Shown in pieces: positions 1-8,862 of a stretch of DNA of 47,005 nucleotides. Made by a program: the position numbers and the translations under genes. Source of the DNA: Planctomycetota bacterium (GTDB lineage Bacteria > Planctomycetota > SZUA-567); NCBI GenBank assembly GCA_031289115.1, contig JAITQC010000170.1, positions 1-47,005 of the forward strand. The letters are read 5' to 3'. Within the stretch, counting starts at the first letter, position 1. Every line of letters starts with the position of its first letter. Below the pieces are notes generated by a model. It had not been told where the DNA came from, did not search any database, and worked only from the letters and a program-made list of their open reading frames with translations.

Positions 1-2
1 TG

Positions 3-296
3 ATTTCCGATGCGATGCTTGCAGCGTATCAGCAGATAATTCAAAGTGAATTTAAAACAGTCAAAGTATCGGCTGAATACGAATTCCGTGAGGAATATGG
101 TGTTTTCATCAATGCCATAGGAATACCCAGCGATAAAAGAGCTAACTTTTCAAGGTTTATCCTTGATACTCTTGCTCCCTCGCTTGAGGAACTAGGATTC
201 GAATTTATTGGTATTATTCCGTACTCTATGGAGGAAGCCGAGACGAAGTACCCTGGTGTGTGGGCTGAAATGCAAAGAGAGGGAGGGAGCTGGTAA
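3..296 (+). CDS. Hypothetical protein, 5'-truncated by window edge
   Basis: The frame stays open to the left edge, so the gene probably starts outside the window; the first in-frame ATG is at 15 and has no clear ribosome-binding site in front of it. The visible part is about 97 residues, acidic and mixed alpha/beta in character, ending in ...EMQREGGSW. I recognise no family, motif, signal peptide or membrane segment. Base composition is clearly more AT-rich than the rest of the window, which may mean recent acquisition. No partner gene is visible on this strand: the next genes run the other way. Confidence 0.55.
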   Translation: MSDAMLAAYQQIIQSEFKTVKVSAEYEFREEYGVFINAIGIPSDKRANFSRFILDTLAPSLEELGFEFIGIIPYSMEEAETKYPGVWAEMQREGGSW

Positions 297-567
297 GGGA
301 TGCTTGGTGAACACCTTGGCCAAAATCCGCATCCGGGTCAAATCACGGTTGGAAATCCTGGCCGGCCGGTAGTAGTGGGCGGTCTGGGAGAAACTAACAA
401 TTCACCTTGCCGACCCCGTATGGAGTGTCCACGCAGTCGACCTCCTCAGCCATCGCGTCGGGCTAGTCGCTCCCGCCCGGGAACGTGTCGACTAGGCCGG
501 CGCCCGCGCCGCCAGCGCCGACGGAGATAAACCTGGAGAGAATAGCCGCAGCCAAGAGTACTAGGGG

Positions 568-1605
568 TCAGCGGGAGCGCTTGGTTGGTGCTACGCCTTT
601 TTTACTCGCGACGCGCTTCTTCACCTTTTTCACCACCTTGTCCTGGCGCACGGTGTCTTGTTGTTTTTTTGCACCAGTTATACGGGATTGGCGTGGTTTA
701 CGGGCGGCCGGCGCCGGTGGTTTAGCCGTCTCCACTTTTTCCTTGGTAGTAGTCTTGTCCTTTTGCCTTTTTGGTGGTTCGGCGCTCTTTTTGGCCTCTT
801 TTTTCACTCGCGTTGGTTTTGCCGCACGGGGCGACTTCGTCTGTTTGGCTGGTTTCGCCAAGGTCTTTACTGTTGCATCCTCCTGTTCAACCAATTCGAT
901 ACCGAACATCTCGGACAAATCCACGTCGGCAAAATGCGACGTGACATCGCCGCCCTTGGCGATGACTGTCTCCACGCCGCCGTCGAGGGCGAGTTCGTTG
1001 TGGTCAACGCCGCGAAGCAGGAACAACAATTCCGGCTTTTCGTCGAGGCGGGCTCCGACGCCGTAGAACACGGCGGCGATGTGTTTGCACATGCTGGCGT
1101 AGTCGGGGCAACTGCAATTCATTTTGAATTCCTTGGGACCGGGAAACAGGCCACTAACCTGATCCGTCACCACTCGCATCACGCCGTCGGAGAGTTTGCC
1201 TCTGAGAAGATCGAGAAGCGACGCAACCTGACCGGCGCATTGCTGTTTGATCGATTCCCAACGCGAAGGTGACAAGAGTTCAACCTGAATCTCCACCGAA
1301 TAGGTTTTACTCCCGGCCACCAATGCCACAATCACGCCTTTGCCAATATCGAGATGCACGACCGAACCGTTCCTGACATACGACCGCCCGCGTGGCAGCC
1401 GGTTTGAGTAATCATGAAACGACTCCATGTGACGGCACCAGCCCTTCCCCCAGAACGAGGTGGCGATTTTACTGCCGGACAGCGTCACCGGCTGGATGTC
1501 GACTCCCTTCTTCCTGAGTTTTTCCGTCATCTTATTCGCACTGGCAATCCTATTTGCCACCGGCACATACTGGTGCCAAGCGCCATATCGTTCCCACCTT
1601 GACAT
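568..1605 (-). CDS. SWIM zinc-finger protein with histone-like basic tail
   Basis: A 345-residue protein with a SWIM zinc-binding motif of the form CxCx6CxH (C164, C166, C173, H175), a domain thought to bind DNA or protein partners. From about residue 248 to the end the chain is low-complexity and rich in Lys, Ala and Pro, like a histone H1 tail, so nucleic-acid binding is likely. It lies 15 bases downstream of the SNF2 helicase gene on the same strand, and an ideal ribosome-binding site (AAAGGAGGTG) fixes the ATG at 1605. SWIM proteins are known to be encoded next to SNF2 ATPases in bacteria, so the two probably act together in DNA transactions. The exact role is unknown. Confidence 0.88.
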   Translation of the reverse strand: MSRWERYGAWHQYVPVANRIASANKMTEKLRKKGVDIQPVTLSGSKIATSFWGKGWCRHMESFHDYSNRLPRGRSYVRNGSVVHLDIGKGVIVALVAGSKTYSVEIQVELLSPSRWESIKQQCAGQVASLLDLLRGKLSDGVMRVVTDQVSGLFPGPKEFKMNCSCPDYASMCKHIAAVFYGVGARLDEKPELLFLLRGVDHNELALDGGVETVIAKGGDVTSHFADVDLSEMFGIELVEQEDATVKTLAKPAKQTKSPRAAKPTRVKKEAKKSAEPPKRQKDKTTTKEKVETAKPPAPAARKPRQSRITGAKKQQDTVRQDKVVKKVKKRVASKKGVAPTKRSR

Positions 1606-1620
1606 ATGCGCACCTCCTTT

Positions 1621-4344
1621 TCACTCCGCCTCGGCCGCTTTCAAATCCAGGGCAACAAACCGCAGCAGTTCGGCGTTGGACATTTCGGTGAGCGACGCCA
1701 CCGCGCCTTCCTCCAAAACTCCGGAGGCGATTTCCTTCTTGCTTTCGATAAGCTTGTCGATCCGCTCCTCAATAGTACCCCGCACCAGAAATTTGTGCAC
1801 TAGGACGTTACGCTTCTGTCCAATACGGTAGGCGCGGTCGGTGGCCTGGTTCTCCACCGCCGGATTCCACCAGCGGTCGAAATGCACCACGTGCGACGCG
1901 GCGGTGAGGTTTAGCCCGGCGCCGCCAGCCTTAAGAGAAAGAATGAAAAACGGCGGCCCGTTGTCGGCCTGAAAAGCGTCCACCAGTTTTTTACGTTCCT
2001 TCACCGGCGTCTCGCCGTGCAACACCAGTCCCGCTCGACCAAAGACGCCGCCGAGGAAATCCGCTATCGGCCCCGTCATTTCGCGGAACTGGGTAAACAC
2101 CAGGCAACGCTCCCGCCGCGAAGCGATTTCCTCGGCGATGTCCCGCAGGCGCGCGAATTTGCCGCTGTCACCAGGAGCGTAGGCATGTTGGCCCAGCCAT
2201 TGGTCGGGGTGGTTGCAGATTTGCTTGAAGCGCATCAAGAAGGAGAGCACCAGCCCGCGACGTTTGACCCCGACCGTTTCAGGGTCATGTAACAACCGAT
2301 CCAGTTCCCGCACGGATTGTTCGTACAACGCCGCCTGTTTTTTCGATAGCCCGCAAAAGGCCGTGACCTCGGTTTTTTCCGGGAGCGAGGCGGCGATGGC
2401 GGAATCGGTCTTGAGGCGGCGTAAGATATATGGCCGCGTGAGTATGCGTAGCGGGCCGTATTTATCGGTTTCCCGCGATTCAAGGCGGTTGATGAATCGG
2501 TTGAATTCCTTTTCGCCCCCCAACAACCCGGGGTTAAGAAAATCGAACAGCGACCACAAATCTGACAGACGGTTTTCCACCGGGGTGCCGGTGAGGGCGA
2601 TACGGGCGTCAGCTTGGAAAGCCTTGACCTGTTTTGTCTGTCGGGTATGGGGATTTTTGATAGCCTGGGCTTCGTCAAGAATGACGAAACGCCACTTAAA
2701 TTCGGCCAGCCATTTGTTGCGAAGCGCCATGCCGTAGGAGGTGAAAACGCAATCAACGCCGGCGAAGGTCGTCTCCGGGTCATCCGCCGCCAGCTTGGCC
2801 GCCTGAGCGTCGATAAACGCCGGGTGCAGGAAAACCGCCGACAACGACGGCGCGAAACGTTCCAGCTCTGAGCGCCAGTTGCCAAGTAGCGACGCTGGCA
2901 ACACGATAAGGGACGGGCGGCGGGCTTTGCCGCCGGCGTCGTGTTGCTTTAGCAAGAGGGCAATGACCTGGATGGTTTTACCCACTCCCATGTCGTCGGC
3001 GAGACAGGCGCCGAGGCCCAGGCCAGACAGGAACGACAGCCATTTCACCCCGGTTTCCTGATACGACCGAAGCTCCGCCTTAAGTCCAGCCGGTATGGTT
3101 GAACGCACAGCGTCCGCTTCGGGCGAACGCAATTTTTCCAGAGTCTCTGCGAACCAGCCATCCGCCGTCACCTCTGACCAATCGCGTAACACCGCCATTT
3201 CGTCTTCTGTGGTCTCGCTTCCGAACGAACCTCCTCCGGCCAGCAAGCGCATCCCCGCAAGGAATGAAACACCGTCCTGGGCAAAGTTACGCTTCACCTT
3301 TTTCCAGTGGTCAAGCGCTTGTTTAAGGCGTTCCCGGTCAACCTCGACCCACTGGCCTTTAAGAAGGGTCAGACCATCCTGCCCCGCCATAATCGCCTGG
3401 AAGTCTTCTTCCGACAAGGCTTCGCCATTGAGGGACAGTTCAAGGTTAAAAGAGAGAAGAGCGTCTTTGCCCACGCCGCCGGATTTGTTTTTTCCGATTG
3501 CGGCCCGCGCCACCGGCCGGGGGCGTCTCGCCCACCAGTCCGGCACCCGTACCATAAGCCCTGCCTCTTCTAGAACCGGAATGTCCTTAAGGAAACGATA
3601 CGCCATTGCTGGCGTCCAGGCCTGGGGATGAAAGACGCGGCCCGAATCCACCAACTCTTTCGCCAGAGCGCTTTTTTCCGAGGCGGCGTGAACCGGGGAC
3701 AACAGTTTGAGTAGCGCCTTCTTGTTTTTGGCGCCGGCGAATTCTAGGAGGGCGTTCCCGAGAGGTGCGTGCCTGGCATTTCCCCGGGCCGAGACTCCGG
3801 GCGAGTAGGTTGCCAGAAACGCAAAGGGGAGTTCGGGATTCTTTCTGTTTTCGGCCAAGTGAAAACACACTTTACCCACTAGACGCCAGGCAGGATTGTG
3901 CGCCCTTAACCACCCGGTGACACCGTCAGCATATCCGTTCGCGGCGTCCCATAGAGCGCTATTCAACCGCTCCCAAAAGCGGGAGAGTATTTCTGGCGTC
4001 ACATATTCGCCCCCTGGCATTGGGGGAACCGCTGCTGCCAAACCAGCCAACCGCTCTGGTTCCGGCGGCGAGGGCGAAATGGCTTCGCCTTCGGAAGTAT
4101 GGCACAAGGCAGTAAGGTACAACTTGGTAAAATCGCTCCAGAATGCCCATGCCGATGGCAGCCCTAGCGTTGCTTCGGTCGCGGCGAGCGAGAGAAGGGT
4201 GGTTTCGGTAATGTCGGGGTAGTCGCGCCAGGTTCCCGCCGGCGCGCTCCACGTCCAGTCTTCCGCGGCGGAGACAGGTGCGGACAAAACACGTCCCGAG
4301 GGCGATACGCTTATTTCGAGGTATTCTTGGTGGTTTGTTGTCAT
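1621..4344 (-). CDS. SNF2-family DNA-dependent ATPase/helicase
   Basis: A 907-residue SNF2-family helicase. The N-terminal ~420 residues form a divergent bacterial SNF2-associated region. The ATPase core follows: Walker A at 451-457 (DMGVGKT), DEAQ box at 557-560, then a TGTPVENR motif. The C-terminal helicase lobe carries the family signatures GGAGLNLT, FDRWWNPAVENQATDRAYRIGQ and an IEERI end motif. Such proteins translocate on duplex DNA and remodel protein-DNA complexes. The ATG at 4344 has only a weak ribosome-binding site. It is the first gene of a two-gene unit with the SWIM protein and sits just beyond the tRNA-Leu terminator, so its promoter must lie in 4345-4496. A role in recombination, transcription recycling or phage defence cannot be separated from sequence. 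Confidence 0.95.
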   Translation of the reverse strand: MTTNHQEYLEISVSPSGRVLSAPVSAAEDWTWSAPAGTWRDYPDITETTLLSLAATEATLGLPSAWAFWSDFTKLYLTALCHTSEGEAISPSPPEPERLAGLAAAVPPMPGGEYVTPEILSRFWERLNSALWDAANGYADGVTGWLRAHNPAWRLVGKVCFHLAENRKNPELPFAFLATYSPGVSARGNARHAPLGNALLEFAGAKNKKALLKLLSPVHAASEKSALAKELVDSGRVFHPQAWTPAMAYRFLKDIPVLEEAGLMVRVPDWWARRPRPVARAAIGKNKSGGVGKDALLSFNLELSLNGEALSEEDFQAIMAGQDGLTLLKGQWVEVDRERLKQALDHWKKVKRNFAQDGVSFLAGMRLLAGGGSFGSETTEDEMAVLRDWSEVTADGWFAETLEKLRSPEADAVRSTIPAGLKAELRSYQETGVKWLSFLSGLGLGACLADDMGVGKTIQVIALLLKQHDAGGKARRPSLIVLPASLLGNWRSELERFAPSLSAVFLHPAFIDAQAAKLAADDPETTFAGVDCVFTSYGMALRNKWLAEFKWRFVILDEAQAIKNPHTRQTKQVKAFQADARIALTGTPVENRLSDLWSLFDFLNPGLLGGEKEFNRFINRLESRETDKYGPLRILTRPYILRRLKTDSAIAASLPEKTEVTAFCGLSKKQAALYEQSVRELDRLLHDPETVGVKRRGLVLSFLMRFKQICNHPDQWLGQHAYAPGDSGKFARLRDIAEEIASRRERCLVFTQFREMTGPIADFLGGVFGRAGLVLHGETPVKERKKLVDAFQADNGPPFFILSLKAGGAGLNLTAASHVVHFDRWWNPAVENQATDRAYRIGQKRNVLVHKFLVRGTIEERIDKLIESKKEIASGVLEEGAVASLTEMSNAELLRFVALDLKAAEAE

Positions 4345-4496
4345 GGAAAAAGTCCGGTGTTGTGCGTTCTATTTAGCCAAAGCGCCGGAAAACCCAGCAC
4401 TTCAGGGTGGGGATATGACGCTTTGGTTAATGCCTGAAAAGAAAATGGCATTCTGGCAAGACTACTTAAATATTACTCAAATGCGATGGTATGAAA

Positions 4497-4524
4497 ATCC
4501 CTTCAGCGCTATCGCTGAAGGGAT
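4497..4524 (-). terminator. Intrinsic terminator after tRNA-Leu
   Basis: A perfect 12-bp inverted repeat (ATCCCTTCAGCG / CGCTGAAGGGAT) with a 4-base loop, followed on the minus strand by TTTTC. It lies 12 bases past the tRNA 3' end and should stop tRNA-Leu transcription before the SNF2 gene. Confidence 0.8.
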
Positions 4525-4536
4525 TCATGGGAAAAT

Positions 4537-4622
4537 TGGTGCCGGGAGTGGGACTTGAACCCACACGACCTTGCGGCCACGGGTTTTTGAAACCCGCGCG
4601 TATGCCATTCCGCCATCCCGGC
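4537..4622 (-). tRNA. tRNA-Leu (anticodon CAA)
   Basis: The minus strand folds as a class II tRNA. The acceptor stem GCCGGGA pairs with TCCCGGC, followed by discriminator A and an encoded CCA. The anticodon stem CGGGT/ACCCG encloses loop TTCAAAA, giving anticodon CAA (reads UUG). A long variable arm (TGGCCGCAAGGTC region) and the T arm GGGTTCAAGTCCC are present. The long variable arm and the anticodon both say leucine. Confidence 0.96.
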
Positions 4623-5354
4623 TAAAAAACCCACGTCCCCTGTCGTTATTGCAACTAATCATTTATCAATGGGATAAATGAAGGATGCGTTTATTGCGAG
4701 GGGTCTTTAAGGGGATAATTATATTTGCGCCACCGGTAAAGTCCAATGGAATTCATTACGGGGCAGGGGAAAATCTCTCGGTCGGTTTTCCTGCTTGTCC
4801 TGGGCCCCGGGGGCAGGTGAGGCAGAGCATTTTTCGTATCCTCTGGGTATCTGGTCTTGGCTAGTTTAACTCCGGAATGCCTAGGTCAGCAGGGATGGTT
4901 TAGCCGTCACTTTTCCTGATGTCGCTAGGACCCTGCTTTAAGTGGCGCTCTCTCTGCCTTTCCACCGCACGGGTAAGGTGGTTCAGGCGGGTTTTAGCCG
5001 TTTGTTGACGGATACTTCGAGCGGCGGCGTGCCAACTGCCGCGCCGCGGTCGGCCGGGAAATTTCGCCCTGGGTTTAACCGCGTCGCGCCGTGAGGAGAG
5101 GACGCCTTGTCCCGGGAAGGCCAACAGTGAACAGTCTTGATGGAGCAGGGGGGATGGTTCCTGACTACCCGGACTACTTAGCCAAGGCGTTGGTGGAATG
5201 AGTTAAAGAAAGCGCTTGCAAATACTAGGGGCAACCCTGACAATAGGCAACTTTACGATGAAACTTGCTGGGTTTGACGGAGAAACAGGGTTGGTTCTCC
5301 GGGTAGACTAACGCGGCGGGGTCAGGCGTCGACAGGCAAAGACGGGAACGGCAA
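4623..5354. other. Gene-free stretch before lptB
   Basis: About 730 bases without a convincing gene. The left end is AT-richer (likely tRNA-Leu promoter on the minus strand) and the right part is GC-rich. The longest minus-strand frame (4900-5124) is Arg-rich and looks like chance coding. I looked for RNase P RNA, SRP RNA and tmRNA landmarks (conserved P4 pairing, the GGAAGGAAGCAGCC-type loop, tRNA-like ends) and did not find them. It should also hold the lptB promoter, which I cannot place. Confidence 0.5.
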
Positions 5355-6239
5355 ATGCCATTACTGGAGGTGCGTGGCCTGGTAAAGACCTACAACAACC
5401 GTCGGGTGGTTGACGGGGTTGATTTTCATGTCGCCAAGGGTGAGATAGTTGGGCTTTTGGGTCCCAACGGAGCTGGCAAAACCACATCTTTTCGTATCGT
5501 TATGGGGTTGATCCGTTCCGAAGGCGGGTATGTGAAGCTTAACGGCCAGGACATCAGCCGTCTGGTCACTTTCCGCCGGGCCCGTTGCGGTATGGGTTAT
5601 CTTTCCCAAGAGCCGTCGGTTTTTCGCAACATGACGGTGGAAGACAACGTCATCGCCATATTGGAGACGCAAAACCTGACCCGGGCCGCCAGTCGGGAGC
5701 GTCTGGGTGAACTCCTCGGTGACATGAACCTTACCCGGCTCGCCAAAAGCATGGCCCACACGCTTTCCGGGGGTGAGCGCCGGCGTCTGGAAATTTGCCG
5801 CGCCCTGGTGGCTAGCCCCAGCATTCTTCTCCTGGACGAACCTTTCAGCGGCGTCGATCCCCGGGCTTGCGAAGACATCCAGAAGATTATCCACAACCTG
5901 CAGCGGCGGGGGATTTCCATACTCCTTACCGACCACAATGTTTTCGAAACCTTCACCATTGTCGACCGCGCCTACATTATCCGCGACGGCAAGGTGTTGA
6001 AACACGGCACGCCTCAGGAGCTTATTGAGGACGAGGATGCCAGGCGCCTGTATCTAGGCGACAAGTTTACCGAGTATGGGGAAGCCTTTACCCGGCTACG
6101 CGAGGAGATCCGCCGCAAGGGACAGGACGCGCCGGTTATCAATATCGGCCGGGGCACCCGGATCCTTCGGCAGGAGGAAAACAAGGATGAAGGCGGGCCT
6201 CCGCCGCCGGTTGCTAGCTCCCGGAAAAAGGACACCTAG
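5355..6239 (+). CDS. lptB: LptB-type ABC transporter ATPase (LPS export)
   Basis: A 294-residue ABC ATPase. It has Walker A (GPNGAGKT, 36-43), Q-loop Q85, signature LSGGE (137-141), Walker B ILLLDEP with catalytic E162, and H-loop H194. The YLSQEPSVFRNMTVEDN stretch around the Q-loop and the short GVDP D-loop are typical of LptB, the cytoplasmic motor that drives lipopolysaccharide through the LptFG-C-A-D bridge. Usual LptB is about 240 residues. Here a charged, Pro-rich tail of about 50 residues follows the ATPase; some LptB proteins outside Proteobacteria carry such extensions. The ATG at 5355 follows a weak GGGAACGG site. No other lpt gene is in the window. A branched-chain amino-acid LivF/G-type ATPase is the main alternative but fits less well. 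Confidence 0.88.
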   Translation: MPLLEVRGLVKTYNNRRVVDGVDFHVAKGEIVGLLGPNGAGKTTSFRIVMGLIRSEGGYVKLNGQDISRLVTFRRARCGMGYLSQEPSVFRNMTVEDNVIAILETQNLTRAASRERLGELLGDMNLTRLAKSMAHTLSGGERRRLEICRALVASPSILLLDEPFSGVDPRACEDIQKIIHNLQRRGISILLTDHNVFETFTIVDRAYIIRDGKVLKHGTPQELIEDEDARRLYLGDKFTEYGEAFTRLREEIRRKGQDAPVINIGRGTRILRQEENKDEGGPPPPVASSRKKDT

Positions 6240-6290
6240 TAGGGTTTCCCGGGCGAGGGATGGATTTACCCCGGCCAAGAAGGCAGGGCG

Positions 6291-6318
6291 GCTGGCGGGC
6301 CGGTTTTAACCCGCCAGC
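6291..6318. terminator. Hairpin between convergent lptB and PelA-hydrolase-like gene
   Basis: A 9-bp inverted repeat (GCTGGCGGG / CCCGCCAGC) with a 10-base loop lies between the two converging stop codons. There is no strong T-run on either side, so this is a possible bidirectional terminator rather than a clear one. Confidence 0.4.
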
Positions 6319-6329
6319 GCAAGCGATGC

Positions 6330-7232
6330 CTAATCGTCCAGGGGCGGTAGACTTTCTATTCCGGGGAACCAGTCAAGGCTACGTATGGAAACATAGGGTA
6401 TGGTCCCGTCCTGCCGGCATTCCTGGTAAAGTTTTTCCACCTTATCCTGGTCGTTGATATAGGTGTAGTCAAGAGCGAGGATCGGCACCCCAGCCGCTTT
6501 AACCCGTTCCAGACGGGGAAGCAACCATTCCCGGTATTCCGGGTCGATGTCTCCGTAGGCGAAGCCGTCCGCATCTGTCTCCTCGTCCCCTTCCGGCGCT
6601 TTCCAGGTCGACCGCACCCCTTCGTACATCATGCCATCCAGGTAGGGGGCGGCCAGGGGCACCACTTCCAGGCCGTTGTTGGCGACAATGGTGGCGTCGG
6701 GATAGCGCTCCCGTAGCTTCCGAATCAAGTCGATGGTGGCCTGATCGGCCCCGGCGAAACGTTCCGGATCTTCCTCGATGAGAATTTCGCCGTTGTCGAC
6801 ATTATCGAGGAACAGCCCGTCGTAACCCTGGTCGAGGATGGACTGCGCCACCTGGAAGAGGAGGAGGTCCTGCCATTCAAGGCTACGGGAGTCTACCCGG
6901 TACGACTCCGGCCAGTCGGGGTTGGGGTCAAGGACCCAGCTCTGATCGGCGATGGCGGGGAAAAACCAGCGGCCGTTTTCGGCCTCGCCGATACTCATGT
7001 AACCGATACAGCGGCGGTTGCCCTTGTCCGCGGGGCGGATGCGGCCGATAGATTCCGATTCCAGGATCAAGAGGTCGTAGTCCTTGACACCTAGCACGCG
7101 GCGGTCTTCACCATAGTAACAGAGCCAGCGGGTGTTGTTGTTAATGTGTTTGGCAATTTCTTGCGCTCCCGCCACGCCGATTCCGGCTAAGAACAGTACT
7201 CCTAGTATTACCGCCAGTTTAACCATGCGCAT
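6330..7232 (-). CDS. Secreted GH114/GH166-type glycoside hydrolase, PelA hydrolase-like
   Basis: A 300-residue protein with a signal peptide (hydrophobic 4-21, likely cleavage after AGA at 21-23). The mature part is a TIM-barrel of the endo-alpha-1,4-polygalactosaminidase family: an early CYYG...YDLLILE strand, GYMSIGEAE, DGLFLDNVDN, and EGVRS near a probable catalytic Glu. This is the fold of the N-terminal hydrolase domain of PelA, which cleaves the galactosamine-rich Pel polymer in the periplasm. The PelA homologue in the pel locus at 14259 lacks this domain, so I infer this is the missing half, encoded separately. An AAGGAG site 5 bases before the ATG at 7232 supports the start. It is monocistronic and convergent with lptB. 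It could alternatively degrade another GalN-containing polymer. Confidence 0.78.
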   Translation of the reverse strand: MRMVKLAVILGVLFLAGIGVAGAQEIAKHINNNTRWLCYYGEDRRVLGVKDYDLLILESESIGRIRPADKGNRRCIGYMSIGEAENGRWFFPAIADQSWVLDPNPDWPESYRVDSRSLEWQDLLLFQVAQSILDQGYDGLFLDNVDNGEILIEEDPERFAGADQATIDLIRKLRERYPDATIVANNGLEVVPLAAPYLDGMMYEGVRSTWKAPEGDEETDADGFAYGDIDPEYREWLLPRLERVKAAGVPILALDYTYINDQDKVEKLYQECRQDGTIPYVSIRSLDWFPGIESLPPLDD

Positions 7233-7450
7233 GACATCTCCTTCGGAGTTTATCCGGCTTTCACCCGGTGGACCGGGAGTGGCCGGGGGAATGGTGATTC
7301 ACCCGTAGTTTAGGGACTAACCGCCGTCTCGGCGGGGTTGTGGTAATTTTAAGCGCCGGCGGCGGCGATACCCGCCAGCCTTGTTCTTTCCGGCTTTTCC
7401 GGTATTAATAACCCCGGAAAGGCGAAGACCGCCCATTTAGGAGGATTACC

Positions 7451-8854
7451 ATGGAAAAGAAATCCACTTTCGCGCTTTATTTCGGCAACCGGGGTTTTTT
7501 CCCCGCCAGCCTGCAACAGTCGGCCCGGGATGAATTGACCCGGGTCTTGGAGGGGCTGGGCCACGCGGTTATCGCCCTTCCGGCCGACGCCACCCGCAAT
7601 GGGGCGGTGGAAACCGCGGCCGAGGGGAGGAAATACGCCGCCTTCCTTGAGGAAAACCGGGGCAAATACGATGGGGTAATCCTGTCGCTACCCAATTTTG
7701 GCGATGAAAACGGGGCGATGGCAGCCTTCCGGGACTGCCGGGTTCCCATCTTGATACAGGCCTATCCGGACGAACTGGACAAGATGAGTCCAGAGCTACG
7801 TCGCGATTCCTTCTGTGGCAAGTTTTCCATAATGGACGTTTTCTGTCAATGCGGGATAAATTTCACCGCCCTAAAACCCCACACCGTGTCGCCGTCTTCG
7901 CCCGATTTCGCCGGAAACATCGATTATTTTGACCGTCTCTGCCGCGTGGTGGGGGGAACCCGGTGCCTGACCCTGGGGGCGATTGGCGCCCGGACCACCG
8001 CCTTCAAGACTGTCCGCTTTGACGAACTCGCCCTGCAGAAATACGGGATCACCACGGAGTGTTTTGACCTGTCCGAACTTTTCCAGCGAACCCGTTCCCT
8101 GGCGCCCGGGGAGGCGGCCGTGGCGGCCAAGCGCGATACCCTGGCCAACCTTGCCGACTGGACCGGTACTCCCGACCATGCTCTGGAAAACCTCTCTCGG
8201 CTGGGGGTCGCCCTGGACGCCATGATTGATGAATACCGGCTGGACTGTCTTGCCCTTCGCTGTTGGATGGAAATCCAGCAGGAGCTTGGCGTGTCGCCCT
8301 GCGTTCTTCTTTCTGAACTAAACCAGCGGGGAATTTCCGCCTCCTGCGAACTTGACGTTGGTAACGCCCTGGCCATGCACACCCTCGCCCTGGCCGCCGG
8401 GGGCCCGGCCACCTGCCTTGACTGGAACAACAACTACGCTGACGACCCTGATAAATGCATCCTTTTCCACTGTGGACCAGTTCCGCAGGAACTGATGCAG
8501 GGCAAGGGCAGGATAACTGACCACGCCATCCTCGCCACCAGTCTTGGCAAGGGACGCTCCTGCGGCTGCAACACCGGTCGGCTGCGTCCACAGGCGATGA
8601 CCTACGGCAGCCTACTTACCCGGGACGGGTCGCTGGTGGCCTTTATCGGGGAGGGTGAGATCACCCCCGATCCCATTCCTGACGATTTCTTCGGCTGCGC
8701 CGGGGTGGCGCATATCCCCGACCTCCAGGATGTCCTGCAGCAAATCGGTTATTGCGGTTTCCGCCACCACGTCAGCCTGGTCGCCGGGCAGGTCATGGCT
8801 CCCCTGGCCGAGGCGATGGAGAAATACCTGGGTTACGAAACCATGCTTTTCTAG
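7451..8854 (+). CDS. L-fucose/L-arabinose isomerase-like protein
   Basis: A 467-residue protein resembling the COG2407 sugar-isomerase family (the L-fucose isomerase C-terminal fold). It has an N-terminal Rossmann-like region (YDGVILSLPNFGDENG), a middle LALRCWMEIQ segment and a C-terminal part with CDWNNNY-like and GRITDHAI-type elements that normally hold the metal-binding and substrate residues. Members interconvert aldoses and ketoses in the cytoplasm; the substrate cannot be told from sequence. A strong AGGAGG site 7 bases before the ATG fixes the start. The gene is divergent from the PelA-hydrolase-like gene and convergent, 8 bases away, with the Ppx gene. No sugar transporter or kinase is adjacent, so the pathway is open. 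Confidence 0.8.
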   Translation: MEKKSTFALYFGNRGFFPASLQQSARDELTRVLEGLGHAVIALPADATRNGAVETAAEGRKYAAFLEENRGKYDGVILSLPNFGDENGAMAAFRDCRVPILIQAYPDELDKMSPELRRDSFCGKFSIMDVFCQCGINFTALKPHTVSPSSPDFAGNIDYFDRLCRVVGGTRCLTLGAIGARTTAFKTVRFDELALQKYGITTECFDLSELFQRTRSLAPGEAAVAAKRDTLANLADWTGTPDHALENLSRLGVALDAMIDEYRLDCLALRCWMEIQQELGVSPCVLLSELNQRGISASCELDVGNALAMHTLALAAGGPATCLDWNNNYADDPDKCILFHCGPVPQELMQGKGRITDHAILATSLGKGRSCGCNTGRLRPQAMTYGSLLTRDGSLVAFIGEGEITPDPIPDDFFGCAGVAHIPDLQDVLQQIGYCGFRHHVSLVAGQVMAPLAEAMEKYLGYETMLF

Positions 8855-8862
8855 AAATGGCT

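Noticed and set aside
300-530. Plus-strand frame of 76 codons, Arg/Pro-rich
   Set aside because: Composition is typical of chance coding in GC-rich DNA, and there is no ribosome-binding site.
4900-5124. Minus-strand frame of 74 codons in the gap before lptB
   Set aside because: Arg-rich, without start signals or recognisable pattern.
4623-5354. RNase P RNA, SRP RNA or tmRNA
   Set aside because: None of the conserved core elements of these RNAs is present on either strand as far as I can read.
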